Of a DNA stretch of 39,466 nucleotides, positions 15,846-24,714 are shown in pieces. Position 1 is the stretch's first letter. Every line of letters begins with the position of its first letter. The position numbers and the translations under genes are program-made. Source of the DNA: an uncultured Prevotella sp. (GTDB taxonomy: Bacteria; Bacteroidota; Bacteroidia; Bacteroidales; Bacteroidaceae). A model generated the notes under the pieces. That model saw only the letters and a program-made list of their open reading frames with translations, had not been told where the DNA came from and searched no databases. The stretch is from positions 1-39,466 of the forward strand of contig CAKQDQ010000011.1 of the NCBI GenBank assembly GCA_934229335.1. Direction: 5' to 3'.

Positions 15846-16172
15846 ATGAACATAGACAACGCGAAATCACAGATGAGGAAAGGGATGCTGGAATATTGCA
15901 TCATGCTCTTGCTGCACAAGCAGTCGTCTTACGCCGCTGACATCATTCAGCAACTGAAAGAGGCGAAGTTGATTGTGATGGAGGGGACGCTCTACCCACT
16001 GCTTACCCGACTGAAGAACGACAAACTCTTGGCGTATGAATGGCGAGAATCGACGCAGGGGCCACCCCGAAAATATTACGTTCTTACTGAAGAGGGTGAG
16101 CGATGCCTTAACGAACTGAGCAAGGCTTGGGAAGAATTGGCTCATACGGTGAGTGTGTTGAACAATTCATAA
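15846..16172 (+). CDS. PadR-family transcriptional regulator
   Basis: A 108-residue winged-helix protein of the short PadR type, which binds DNA as a dimer and usually represses its own operon. The family core is clear: MRKGMLEYCIMLLLHKQSSY (residues 11-30), ADIIQQLKEAKLIVMEGTLY leading to PLLTRLKND (the recognition helix region), and the wing GPPRKYYVLTEEG. The C-terminal helix NELSKAWEELAHTVSVL would form the dimer interface. It is the first gene of a run with two PspC-domain proteins, a common pairing in Bacteroidetes that suggests control of an envelope-stress unit. The ligand or signal is not evident. Confidence 0.92.
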   Translation: MNIDNAKSQMRKGMLEYCIMLLLHKQSSYAADIIQQLKEAKLIVMEGTLYPLLTRLKNDKLLAYEWRESTQGPPRKYYVLTEEGERCLNELSKAWEELAHTVSVLNNS

Positions 16173-16312
16173 TTGTTATTTGGTAGTTTTGTCGTTTAGT
16201 GGTTTAGTTATTAGTTGAAACAATATTGCAACACACTAAACTCACACGCCAAACGACATATAATCATTCAACTAAACAACAACATATCCAAACAACTAAA
16301 CAACAAATCATC

Positions 16313-17512
16313 ATGAAACGTAACATCACCATAAACCTCTTCGGACAACTGTACGCCATTGACGAAGACGCATACGAATTGCTCAAGAAGTACCTTGACA
16401 ATATTAAGAGTTATTTCGCTAAACGTGAAAGCGGTGAGGAGATTGCCGACGACATTGAGCACCGTGTGGCGGAACTGTTGTGGCAGAAAAAGGAAGCGGG
16501 AACGGAGGCCGTTAGCATTGAAACAGTAAAGGAGATAATCAGCAAGATTGGTAATCCTGCCGAGATCGACTGCACCGCCGAGGATAACGGTAACGCTAAT
16601 GAGCAGACTAACGACACGAAGACCACAATGGAAGAGGAACTACCAAGGGGCAAAGGACTGCTGAACGCATTGCGCGGACGTTACCTTTATCGTGACACTG
16701 AAAATAAAGTACTGGGCGGTGTATGCTCTGGTGTGGCGAGATTTATGGGTAGCGACAGCCCTACTGTCGTGCGTATCGCCACAGTTATACTGACATTTCT
16801 GCTGTTTCCTCTTAGCAATTGGTTTAATTCTCCGCTCATATTCATTGCCCCAATAGCCTATGTCATCATGTGGCTCATTGTTCCTGTGGCACATTCTGCA
16901 GAAGACCGCGTGAGGATGAAAGGCAAGAAGGTGACCATTGAGAGCATTAACGAGGAGATACTCAGCGAGTCTGACTGCCAGACTGAGGATAAAGGGCAAT
17001 ATAGAAGTGGTGGCAACGGCTGTCTGTCACTGCTACTAAAGACTATTTTGGTTATAATACTATTGCCGTTTGTCATGGTCTTCGGACTGTGTTTGTTCCT
17101 CTTCATCATCTCAATGTTTGCCTTAACAAGCCTGTCTGCGGATATGTATCCTGACTGGGCAACGGATAATGATGGATGGATTATGCCATTCTTGGCACAC
17201 AACAACGGCAGCATCATTACGGTGGCAATATGCGCCATTCTGCTATTCGTTATTCCTCTGTTCTTTGTCGTTAAGGCATTGCGCAGGAACAGTAATGGGG
17301 TGTCTACGAGAACTCTCGTCACGAGTGTTGCTGTTTGGCTGGTATGTCTCATCACAGCCATAACCATCGGCATAAGTATCGGCATGAATTACGACAAAGA
17401 GCGTTCGGACTTCTGGGACGAACAGCAAAGAATTGAACAACAGGATGCCTCTAATGATTCTGCCTCTATTGATGATGACGTGATAAAGGTGGACACCGTG
17501 GGGTGGCAGTAA
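16313..17512 (+). CDS. PspC-domain membrane protein
   Basis: 399 residues from the ATG at 16313. The frame is open from 16226, but those extra residues translate an AC-rich leader, so the later start is preferred. Residues 1-85 form a soluble domain (MKRNITINLFGQLYAIDEDA, DIEHRVAELLWQKKEA, IETVKEIISKIGNPAEI) typical of Bacteroidetes PspC proteins. A PspC domain follows at about 115-190 (RYLYRDTENKVLGGVCSGVA, YVIMWLIVPVA). Two more hydrophobic segments and a pair of membrane helices lie near residues 240-270 and 300-360, and the tail is acidic. PspC proteins sense or respond to inner-membrane stress. It is 140 bases behind padR and probably co-transcribed. Its exact role here is inferred. Confidence 0.85.
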   Translation: MKRNITINLFGQLYAIDEDAYELLKKYLDNIKSYFAKRESGEEIADDIEHRVAELLWQKKEAGTEAVSIETVKEIISKIGNPAEIDCTAEDNGNANEQTNDTKTTMEEELPRGKGLLNALRGRYLYRDTENKVLGGVCSGVARFMGSDSPTVVRIATVILTFLLFPLSNWFNSPLIFIAPIAYVIMWLIVPVAHSAEDRVRMKGKKVTIESINEEILSESDCQTEDKGQYRSGGNGCLSLLLKTILVIILLPFVMVFGLCLFLFIISMFALTSLSADMYPDWATDNDGWIMPFLAHNNGSIITVAICAILLFVIPLFFVVKALRRNSNGVSTRTLVTSVAVWLVCLITAITIGISIGMNYDKERSDFWDEQQRIEQQDASNDSASIDDDVIKVDTVGWQ

Positions 17513-17517
17513 ACTAC

Positions 17518-17674
17518 AGCCCCCCACCTAACCTCCCCCACGGGTGAGGAATAAATACCACATACTGTTTGTAAAAACAACTAACATATCGTAATCAAAA
17601 TATAAAATCATCCCCCATTAGACTCCTTTTTCAAGTATCTCTTCCCCTCCTGTGGGAGGGGTTAGGGGTGGGGC
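17518..17674 (+). repeat. GC-rich dispersed repeat, left copy (inverted with 20740-20866)
   Basis: Starts AGCCCCCCACCTAACC five bases behind the PspC stop codon and ends GGGGTTAGGGGTGGGGCT. The reverse complement of 20740-20866 aligns along its whole length apart from about 30 extra bases here near 17606-17635. It includes a shared AT-rich core (TTTGTAAAAACAACTAA) between two GC-rich palindromic ends. It can form terminator-like hairpins. Confidence 0.85.
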
Positions 17675-17693
17675 TTTAAAAACAACTTAAACA

Positions 17694-17879
17694 ATGAACA
17701 AGAAACTAACACGCTCAAACAATCGCATACTTCTTGGTGTATGCGCAGGAATAGCAGAGTATTTCGACATCGACCCAACACTCATCAGGGTGCTGTATGC
17801 CTGCATCACGGTATTCACTGCATTCATAACGGGTGTAATTCTTTACATTCTTCTGGCACTGATTATACCAGATAAATAA
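17694..17879 (+). CDS. Small PspC-domain protein
   Basis: A 61-residue protein that is almost entirely one PspC domain: NRILLGVCAGIAEYFDIDPT, then a hydrophobic segment from about residue 31 to 57 (VLYACITVFTAFITGVILYI, LLALIIPDK). It would sit in the inner membrane. It is a stand-alone version of the domain in the gene before it and may partner or modulate it. It lies directly behind the left GC-rich repeat and 28 bases before the beta-barrel gene, so it could be transcribed with either or both. Small, but the domain is unmistakable. Confidence 0.88.
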   Translation: MNKKLTRSNNRILLGVCAGIAEYFDIDPTLIRVLYACITVFTAFITGVILYILLALIIPDK

Positions 17880-17907
17880 TGCACAAGCGACTAATAAAAC
17901 TTAAATC

Positions 17908-20733
17908 ATGAAAAGAATATTTTTTCTACTGACATTACTCTGTACGCTGTCGCTGACCGTTTCTGCTGCCGAGAAGGAGAAGAAGGAGTCGAAACTAAGC
18001 CTCTGGGGACAGGTGTTCGACAGTTTTACACGTGGTAAGGTGAAGGCTTTTGTCACCGTTATGACACAGGACTCTACTGTGGTGGATACATGTACGTGCG
18101 AGACTTCTGAGACACGCTCCTACTCTTACTACGACATAGAACTGCCGAAGCTGTCTGCCTCTTACATCTTCAAGGCTACGGCGGAGGGCTATGAGGATAC
18201 GTATATGCAGTTTAACATTGACTATAACAAGCGCAAAAAATGGTATCCTATCCCTGATATCCTCATGAAGAAGAAGCAGGAGGACGTATATAAGGATGTG
18301 GACCTGGAAGGCGTGGTGGTTAAAGGCACTAAGATTAGGGTGGCATACAAGGGTGATACTATCGTGTATGACGCCTCAGCGTTCAAGATGCCTGAAGGTT
18401 CTATGCTCGACGGACTTATCAAACAGTTGCCCGGAGCGGAACTGAAGGACAATGGCGACATTTACATCAACGGTAAGAAGATTGACTATCTTACACTGAA
18501 CGGTAAGGATTTCTATAAAGGTGACAACAAGGTAATGCTGGAAAACCTGCCCTACTTCACCGTGAAGGACATCAAGGTGTTCAACAAAGACTCGGAGAAG
18601 AGTGAACTGACGGGAAAGATGATGGAGAAGAAGGACTACGTAATGGATGTCACTCTGAAGCGAGAGTATGCACGAGGATATATCGCTAACGCTGAGGCTG
18701 GCGTAGGAACGGAGAGCCGTTGGATGGGAAGGCTATTCGGTTTGTACTATGATGACCACACGAGGGTGTCTACTTTCTTCAATGCTAACAACGTGAACGA
18801 GACACGACAGCCTGGCAGTGACGGCAACTGGAATAGCAATAAGGACAACGGACTGGTAACAACGAAACAGGCTGGTGTCAACATCAACACGGAGACGAAG
18901 GACAAAAAGGTGCAATATAATGCCGCTGCCACAGTAAGATGGAACGATGCTGTGAACGAGTCGAGGTCGTTTTCGGAGACTTATAGCGACGTGGGCAGCA
19001 TATTTACGAATAGGAGTTCGTGGAGTAACAACAAGAGTTTCGCTGCGAACATGAATCACTCCTTCTCTGTAAACAATGAAAAGAAAACCAATTTCGTGCA
19101 GTTCTATTCAAGAGCGCAGTTCTCTAACAATAAGGGATGGAGCGAAAGCAGTGACTCTACATACACTACCGCTTTGACGAACCGTAACAGCAGCAATGGC
19201 TTCAGCAAAACAAGGCACTTCGATATTAACGGTTTTCTGTATACTGGTCATCGCTTTGCGCAGGACGATATGATAGTGTTCATCATGAATGCCAATTACA
19301 ATACCAACAAGCCTACAGACAATTTCAGCAGAGAAATGACCTATTATGCCAACACTGGCAATACGGACTTGAGGGCGAGATATAATGATTCACACAATGA
19401 CTACTATTCTTTCGCGCCACAAGTAACGTTTCAATACCAGTTGCCTGCATCTTTTTCGCTAAATGCAAGCACAGGATTTTCGCAGCGAAAGCAGGATGTC
19501 TACTACCAGAAATATGACCTGGAACGATTGGAAGAAGCACGCAATCAGGCTATAGACTGGTTGCCATCAGCAAGGGAAGACATGGAGAGAGCGTATGATA
19601 ACGAGAACAGTTATTCATACAAAGACTTGACACAAGACTATCAAGGTATCATAAATCTGCAAAGAGGTGGTAACGATAGTTGGATGCAAATAGAATTACC
19701 ATACACTCACACCACGGAGAGAATGGACTATATTGGCAATGGTCTCGACACTATAGCACGCAGGTCATACAACAGACTTAACCCAAGAGTGTACTATTAT
19801 TCATACGGTAAGCATAACCCTGAGATTAACTTCTCGTACAACATGAATACGGCCATAACGAGTCTCTACTCTTTGTTGCCTAAAAAGGATACGTCTAACC
19901 CGCTGTACACACGCATTAACAATCCTAATGTGAAGGATGCTACAACGCATAACTATTCTGTTTACATTAATTTCAAAAACGATACGCTGACGAGTAATGT
20001 ATTCATTGGGCTGGACGGACGCATTACTGTTAACGCACAGGGCAACAGAACGGCGTATAATGCCACTACAGGTGCTTACACAACAATGCGCGATAACATT
20101 AACGGTAACTGGAATGTAAACCTCTATGGAGGCTGGAACAGACCGCTGAACAAGGAGAAAACGCTGCGAATGTACCTGAAAGGTGGCGTGGATTACAACA
20201 GAAGCGTTGACTTTGCAAACTATACTTACACCGAAAGTGGTGACGACGACATCATGAAATCGCCCGTTTCAAAAGTAGACAACGTTAACCTTGAGGGCTA
20301 CATGAAGTTCAGTTACAACAAGGGTGACCTCTCTGCGGCTCTCTTTGGTGAAATAAAGTCAAGGCATACAAGGGGTAAACTGGACATAGTATCGTCCATT
20401 GACGCTAACGATTTTGACTATGGCGCAACGGTAACGTATACTGTTCCAAAGGTAAAGGTAACTGTTGCGAGTGACATAACAATGTGGTCACGTCGCGGTT
20501 ACACCAGTAGTATGATGAATAATGATGAACTTATATGGAACATCGCGCTGTCTCGCTCGTTCATAAAAGGTGCATTGACAACAAAGATTCAGGCATTTGA
20601 CGTTCTGAAACAAATCAGTTCAAAACGCTATTGGGTTAATGCACAAGGCAGAACAGAAAGTTGGTACAACAACATACCACGCTACGTGATGTTCAGTATG
20701 GCGTATAGGATAACACAAAAGCCAAAGAAGTAG
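17908..20733 (+). CDS. TonB-receptor-like outer-membrane beta-barrel protein
   Basis: A 941-residue exported protein. The signal peptide is about residues 1-20 (FFLLTLLCTLSLTVSA). Residues about 30-125 form a carboxypeptidase-regulatory-like beta-sandwich (LWGQVFDSFTRGKVKAFVTV, ASYIFKATAEGYEDTYMQFN). A degenerate plug follows at about 130-230 (VVVKGTKIRVAYKGDTIVYD, LIKQLPGAELKDNGDIYING, KKIDYLTLNGKDFYKGD). The rest is a large Asn/Ser/Tyr-rich barrel. This architecture is common in Bacteroidetes proteins whose substrate is unknown; transport or a structural role is possible. No typical TonB box was identified. It follows the small PspC gene by 28 bases, so it may belong to the PadR-controlled unit. 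The stop codon adjoins the right GC-rich repeat. Confidence 0.8.
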   Translation: MKRIFFLLTLLCTLSLTVSAAEKEKKESKLSLWGQVFDSFTRGKVKAFVTVMTQDSTVVDTCTCETSETRSYSYYDIELPKLSASYIFKATAEGYEDTYMQFNIDYNKRKKWYPIPDILMKKKQEDVYKDVDLEGVVVKGTKIRVAYKGDTIVYDASAFKMPEGSMLDGLIKQLPGAELKDNGDIYINGKKIDYLTLNGKDFYKGDNKVMLENLPYFTVKDIKVFNKDSEKSELTGKMMEKKDYVMDVTLKREYARGYIANAEAGVGTESRWMGRLFGLYYDDHTRVSTFFNANNVNETRQPGSDGNWNSNKDNGLVTTKQAGVNINTETKDKKVQYNAAATVRWNDAVNESRSFSETYSDVGSIFTNRSSWSNNKSFAANMNHSFSVNNEKKTNFVQFYSRAQFSNNKGWSESSDSTYTTALTNRNSSNGFSKTRHFDINGFLYTGHRFAQDDMIVFIMNANYNTNKPTDNFSREMTYYANTGNTDLRARYNDSHNDYYSFAPQVTFQYQLPASFSLNASTGFSQRKQDVYYQKYDLERLEEARNQAIDWLPSAREDMERAYDNENSYSYKDLTQDYQGIINLQRGGNDSWMQIELPYTHTTERMDYIGNGLDTIARRSYNRLNPRVYYYSYGKHNPEINFSYNMNTAITSLYSLLPKKDTSNPLYTRINNPNVKDATTHNYSVYINFKNDTLTSNVFIGLDGRITVNAQGNRTAYNATTGAYTTMRDNINGNWNVNLYGGWNRPLNKEKTLRMYLKGGVDYNRSVDFANYTYTESGDDDIMKSPVSKVDNVNLEGYMKFSYNKGDLSAALFGEIKSRHTRGKLDIVSSIDANDFDYGATVTYTVPKVKVTVASDITMWSRRGYTSSMMNNDELIWNIALSRSFIKGALTTKIQAFDVLKQISSKRYWVNAQGRTESWYNNIPRYVMFSMAYRITQKPKK

Positions 20734-20739
20734 CCCCAT

Positions 20740-20909
20740 AGCCCCACCCCTACCCCCTCCCACAGGAGGGGAAGAGATACTATGTTTTAATTACAATATA
20801 TTAGTTGTTTTTACAAACTGTTGTGGTATTTCTTCCTCCCCGATGGGGAATGTTAGGTGGGGGGCTGGGGGACTTCCCCTCCTTGGGGAGGGGTTAGGGG
20901 TGGGGCTTC
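20740..20909 (-). repeat. GC-rich dispersed repeat, right copy (inverted) plus an extra GC-rich palindrome
   Basis: Bases 20740-20866 are the inverted counterpart of 17518-17674. Beyond 20866 comes another hairpin (CTCCTTGGGGAG) and the family end GGGGTTAGGGGTGGGGCTT at 20890-20908. The last three codons and the stop of prmA lie inside this end. The hairpins could also stop transcription of the convergent barrel and prmA genes. Confidence 0.85.
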
Positions 20910-21772
20910 AGCACTAAGCAGCACCAGTCGTTATCTGTTTTGCGCCCTTTCTCGTGCAGACCGAGTTCCTCTGCCGCCTCAAGCAGCACAGGAACGTCTG
21001 CCTCATAGAAGCCACTAAGGATAAGAGTAGCATCGCTTGCCATCACGTTCTTGAAGTGTTCAAGGTCGGCAAGGAGTATGTTACGGTTGATATTAGCCAC
21101 AACGACGTCGAAAAGACCGTCAACGTGCGACAGCACACTGCTGTTACCGAGGAGCACTTCCATACGATTGTCTACGCCATTAAGACGTGCATTGTGCATA
21201 GCATTATCTGCACTCCACTCGTCAATGTCGTAACCTACGGCACTATCAGCACCACATTTCAACGCTGTAATGGCGAGAATACCCGTTCCGCAACCACAGT
21301 CGAGAATGCGTTTGCCTTGAAGTGGAAGGTTAAGAAGGGTGGAAACAATCATGCGAGTGGTCTCATGCGTACCCGTTCCGAATGCGTTGCTGGCGTGAAT
21401 ACCTATATTAATTGGGGTAGAGAAGTCGTCTTCGCCCTCTGGGTTGTTACGAGCATCGTAGATAGTAACCTTACCATCCACCACGATTGGTGCGAAGCCT
21501 TCTTGCTCCCACGTCTCGTTCCAATCTTGATCAGGTATCTCTTCCGTCTCGTATATTATCGTTGCGTCTTTTATAGGGAAGTCTTCTATCGTCTTTTTCA
21601 CCGCTTCCTCATCATAAACATCTTGTTGTATGTAGCCGTTTATGCCCTTGTCAGTATCCTCAAAACTCTCATAACCGCACTCACCACAGGCATCTGCCAG
21701 CAGTTCTCGGCAGGGTTGGAGGAGCTCTTCAGTAGGACAAGCAATATCAAATCGTGTAAGTAGATATTTCAT
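20894..21772 (-). CDS. prmA: Ribosomal protein L11 methyltransferase
   Basis: A 292-residue SAM-dependent enzyme that methylates lysines and the N-terminus of ribosomal protein L11 (cytoplasmic). The N-terminal domain recognises L11. The catalytic domain shows the PrmA signature ASNAFGTGTHETTRMIV, the SAM loop RILDCGCGTGILAIT, and VVANINRNILLADL. Length fits the family. The start at 21772 lies 23 bases behind a TAACTTTG -7 box. The C-terminus (LVLKPHP, then stop) is odd: the final PHP codons and stop fall in the GC-rich repeat, so the original end may have been replaced when the repeat arrived. Function should be intact, because the affected residues lie beyond the fold. Confidence 0.95.
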   Translation of the reverse strand: MKYLLTRFDIACPTEELLQPCRELLADACGECGYESFEDTDKGINGYIQQDVYDEEAVKKTIEDFPIKDATIIYETEEIPDQDWNETWEQEGFAPIVVDGKVTIYDARNNPEGEDDFSTPINIGIHASNAFGTGTHETTRMIVSTLLNLPLQGKRILDCGCGTGILAITALKCGADSAVGYDIDEWSADNAMHNARLNGVDNRMEVLLGNSSVLSHVDGLFDVVVANINRNILLADLEHFKNVMASDATLILSGFYEADVPVLLEAAEELGLHEKGRKTDNDWCCLVLKPHP

Positions 21773-21794
21773 GTGATAAATGTTAAATACTGCA

Positions 21795-21802
21795 CAAAGT
21801 TA
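21795..21802 (-). promoter_or_regulatory. -7 box of prmA
   Basis: On the minus strand this reads TAACTTTG, 23 bases before the prmA ATG, and matches TAnnTTTG. It is divergent from the promoter at 21846. Confidence 0.65.
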
Positions 21803-21845
21803 GAAAAAAATAGGGAAAAACCTATATAGTGTTAGGGTTTTTCCG

Positions 21846-21853
21846 TATATTTG
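21846..21853 (+). promoter_or_regulatory. -7 box for the aromatic-rich protein and FadL-like operon
   Basis: TATATTTG followed by C matches TAnnTTTG. It favours the downstream ATG at 21961 over the upstream in-frame start at 21829, which lies before this box. Confidence 0.6.
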
Positions 21854-21960
21854 CAGTGAAAAAACAGATAATTTTGCAATATCTGACAGGAATTAGGGTC
21901 AGAACGGTTTATATGCCCACCACCAAGGCATTGACAAAAATGACTAAAAGCCAACTTATT

Positions 21961-22893
21961 ATGACACGACATTTCATCTTTACAGTACTATCACTATTCA
22001 TCGCCATGACTGTTGCGGCTCAAGACGATGACATGTACTTCACACCTAAACACCAAAAGAATAACACTACGGTGCGGACTCCACGCAGCGAGGTGAGCGA
22101 TGCGTATGACTATAACGACAATTACAATAGCCACCACAGCAACGACAACGGCACATACTACTCTGGTTCGATAAGAAACGTAGACGAATACAACCGTCGT
22201 GGACGCTACAGCACACAGCAATCATGGCGCGATACCACATATTACGCCAACGACTCCATTCTCGTTTCGCGTGAAGATTATGAGAATAGCCGCAGAATGA
22301 AGCGTTTTGACGGCTACAATAGCGTTACACTTATTGTGGGAGACCCATGGTATTACGACTCATGGGCATACGATCCGTGGTACAATGGCTCATGGTATTG
22401 GCGCAGCCGTTGGTACGATCCATGGTACTATTCATACTATGATCCATGGCGATTTGATTACGGTTGGCACGGATATTGGGGGTATTCTCACTACTATTGG
22501 GATCATTCCTACTACTGGCACAGACCTGCTCCTGTATACGGAGGGTGGCATGGCAGCGGATTCCGCCCCACTCCAGGACGTCCTTCTGGCGGTAACTGGC
22601 AGCGACCAAACAACAACTACACTACTAACCGCCCTGGAACACGCATCTATGGCGACAACAGAGCCAACCGAAATGTAGGTAGAATAATGAACAGCGTACG
22701 CAACTACAACGGGCAAGGCAATACTACCACGCAGCGTAACACTACCCGTCAGTATACTCCTACACAGCCATCACGCAGCAACTCCTTCTCTAACACAAGC
22801 CGAAGCGGGGCAAGTTTCTCAAGAAGCAGCGGTGGTTTCTCTGGCGGAGGACGCTCAATGGGAGGCGGTAGCAGAGGTATCGGAAGAAGATAA
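21961..22893 (+). CDS. Exported aromatic- and Gly/Ser-rich low-complexity protein
   Basis: 310 residues from the ATG at 21961. This start gives a clean signal peptide (FIFTVLSLFIAMTVAAQ), whereas the earlier start at 21829 precedes the promoter. I do not recognise a named domain. What can be seen: an Asp/Asn/Tyr-rich segment (about 22-110); a remarkable Trp/Tyr-rich block at about 125-195 in which DPWY-type units recur (GDPWYYDSWAYDPWYNGSWY, WYDPWYYSYYDPWRFDYGWH); a Pro/Asn/Thr-rich linker; and a Ser/Gly/Arg-rich tail (SGGFSGGGRSMGGGSRGIGR). Such composition suggests a surface, matrix-like or self-associating protein. It lies 87 bases before the FadL-like porin gene and is probably co-transcribed. 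Function unknown. Confidence 0.7.
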   Translation: MTRHFIFTVLSLFIAMTVAAQDDDMYFTPKHQKNNTTVRTPRSEVSDAYDYNDNYNSHHSNDNGTYYSGSIRNVDEYNRRGRYSTQQSWRDTTYYANDSILVSREDYENSRRMKRFDGYNSVTLIVGDPWYYDSWAYDPWYNGSWYWRSRWYDPWYYSYYDPWRFDYGWHGYWGYSHYYWDHSYYWHRPAPVYGGWHGSGFRPTPGRPSGGNWQRPNNNYTTNRPGTRIYGDNRANRNVGRIMNSVRNYNGQGNTTTQRNTTRQYTPTQPSRSNSFSNTSRSGASFSRSSGGFSGGGRSMGGGSRGIGRR

Positions 22894-22912
22894 GACTGAT
22901 ATTGGCATAACA

Positions 22913-22956
22913 TAACTACGGTATCGAAATAATATAACAACGGTATCGCGACAAAA
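22913..22956. repeat. Imperfect 22-bp tandem direct repeat
   Basis: Units at 22913 and 22935 share TAAC, one variable base, ACGGTATCG, then diverge. They lie in the leader between the aromatic-rich gene and the FadL-like gene. Confidence 0.5.
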
Positions 22957-22980
22957 TAAAAACGAAAACATACTATATAA

Positions 22981-24681
22981 ATGAAGAAAAAGACAATTAT
23001 GGCCGCTATGGTTCTAACCTCATTGGCGGCCAATGCGCAAGAGACTTACGAGAGTGCGCAACTGGCAACAGAAGACCTTAACGGTACAGCAAGATATGTT
23101 GGTATGGGCGGAGCAATGGAAGCATTAGGTGCAGACATCTCTACTATGGGCACAAACCCTGCTGGTATCGGTCTCTTTAGAAGGTCATGGGCTGGCATCT
23201 CTGGCGGTGTAACATTCCAGAAGCAGGGATATAGCAACATGGGCACTAACATAATAAACGACAAAAACGGTGTTACCAATGCCGATGTTAACCAGGCAGG
23301 CTTTGTATATGCTACGCAAGTAGGCTCGCAGTCATGGTTTAACCTCGGCGTAAACTTCCACAAAAGCCGTAACTTTAATATGGTAGCGAACGCTGTTAAC
23401 AGCCTTGACGGGGCATCATCACTCAACAAGCTGAGTGTGATGCGACTGGCAAGCCTTGCTCCTGACGCCCAATACTGGAAGCAAAACTTCGACCCTAATA
23501 CTATGGACAGGAGCAAATACGACTCCCGTTGGAACGAGTTGAGTTACCTTGACCAGATGAATTACAACGCCCTTAACGAGTACTTCGTAGACATTATCAG
23601 CTATGAAGACGGCAATACGATACAACAAGAGGGCTACAGTGGTGCCAACCAGTACTGGGGGTACAACAAGAACAGTGGATATATTGGCGAGTATGACATC
23701 AACTTCAGCGGCAATATCTACGACAAAGTGTACCTTGGCGTGTCATTAGGACTGAAGGATGTGCACTACAAGTCAGAGACAGGATATGCCGAAAATCTTA
23801 TTGACGCAGACGGATTGGGACGTGGCATCTACGCAATGTCTGACAACCGAGAGGTTACTGGCACTGGTTTCGACATTAAGTTCGGTATCATCTTCCGCCC
23901 AGTAGAGGACTCTCCGTTCCGCATTGGCGCATACATTCATACGCCAACATGGTATGATCTCACCTGCGCTACATCTATGGCGGTAGGCGCAAACTTCACT
24001 TACGATGGTCAAACTTATAACAATACTCCCGCTAACCCATACGGCATAGAGTACAAATACAAGATAACGACACCGTGGAAGTTCGGTCTTTCTTTCGGAC
24101 ATACTATCAACAACATGGTCGCTATCGGTGCAACTTACGAGTATGCCGATTACTCTTTCATCAGAAACAAGATTGTTTTCAATGACGACCACAGCATCTA
24201 CGAGAAAGACTACGCAATGGATGGCAACACAGAAGCGTCTCTTCGTGGTGTCAGCACCGCCAAAATTGGTGTAGAAGTAAAGCCTGTTCCTGAAGTAGCC
24301 CTGCGCTTGGGTTACAACTATGTCAGCCCTATGTACAAGGATTATTCTTCTAAAGACATCAACGTATCGCCCGACCCCGATTACGGAAGCAACGGCAGTT
24401 ACTACTCAACGTATGACTATATCAACTGGAAAGATACTCATCGTGTGACTTTCGGCGTAGGTTTCGCACTGACAGAGAAACTTAATCTCGACTTGGCTTA
24501 CCAATATTCTACGCAGAAAGGCGACTACCATCCATTCCAATCTATCGATGGTCTGACCACATACAGCGTAAAATCAGACGGAACAACGACTGGTGCCGCC
24601 ACCGAAAGCATATATGGTACACCGACAAAGATTAAGAACAACCGCCACCAGATTAACGTGACCTTAGGCTACAGATTCTAA
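22981..24681 (+). CDS. OmpP1/FadL/TodX-type outer-membrane transport protein
   Basis: A 566-residue outer-membrane barrel with signal peptide MKKKTIMAAMVLTSLAANAQ. The mature N-terminus carries the FadL-like hatch region with conserved GTARYVGMGGAMEALGADIS and TMGTNPAGIGLFRRS, followed by beta-strand repeats ending in aromatic residues (INVTLGYRF at the end). In the family, FadL proteins pass hydrophobic molecules such as fatty acids or aromatics through a lateral opening; here the ligand is unknown. It is the second gene after the aromatic-rich protein (87-base gap) and is followed by a strong terminator. Bacteroidetes members are often annotated hemin receptor; nothing in this sequence supports heme. 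Confidence 0.8.
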   Translation: MKKKTIMAAMVLTSLAANAQETYESAQLATEDLNGTARYVGMGGAMEALGADISTMGTNPAGIGLFRRSWAGISGGVTFQKQGYSNMGTNIINDKNGVTNADVNQAGFVYATQVGSQSWFNLGVNFHKSRNFNMVANAVNSLDGASSLNKLSVMRLASLAPDAQYWKQNFDPNTMDRSKYDSRWNELSYLDQMNYNALNEYFVDIISYEDGNTIQQEGYSGANQYWGYNKNSGYIGEYDINFSGNIYDKVYLGVSLGLKDVHYKSETGYAENLIDADGLGRGIYAMSDNREVTGTGFDIKFGIIFRPVEDSPFRIGAYIHTPTWYDLTCATSMAVGANFTYDGQTYNNTPANPYGIEYKYKITTPWKFGLSFGHTINNMVAIGATYEYADYSFIRNKIVFNDDHSIYEKDYAMDGNTEASLRGVSTAKIGVEVKPVPEVALRLGYNYVSPMYKDYSSKDINVSPDPDYGSNGSYYSTYDYINWKDTHRVTFGVGFALTEKLNLDLAYQYSTQKGDYHPFQSIDGLTTYSVKSDGTTTGAATESIYGTPTKIKNNRHQINVTLGYRF

Positions 24682-24714
24682 GATAGCCACGCAAAGGCAC
24701 AAAGATAATTAAAC

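Noticed and set aside
17518..20909. Composite transposon
   Set aside because: Inverted repeats flank two genes, but there is no transposase and no target duplication, so only a repeat-bracketed segment is claimed.
20954..21763. 269-residue frame on the plus strand
   Set aside because: It is the antisense shadow of prmA, whose motifs are unambiguous.
21829..21960. N-terminal extension of the aromatic-rich protein
   Set aside because: The start at 21829 precedes the -7 box at 21846, and the later ATG gives a proper signal peptide.
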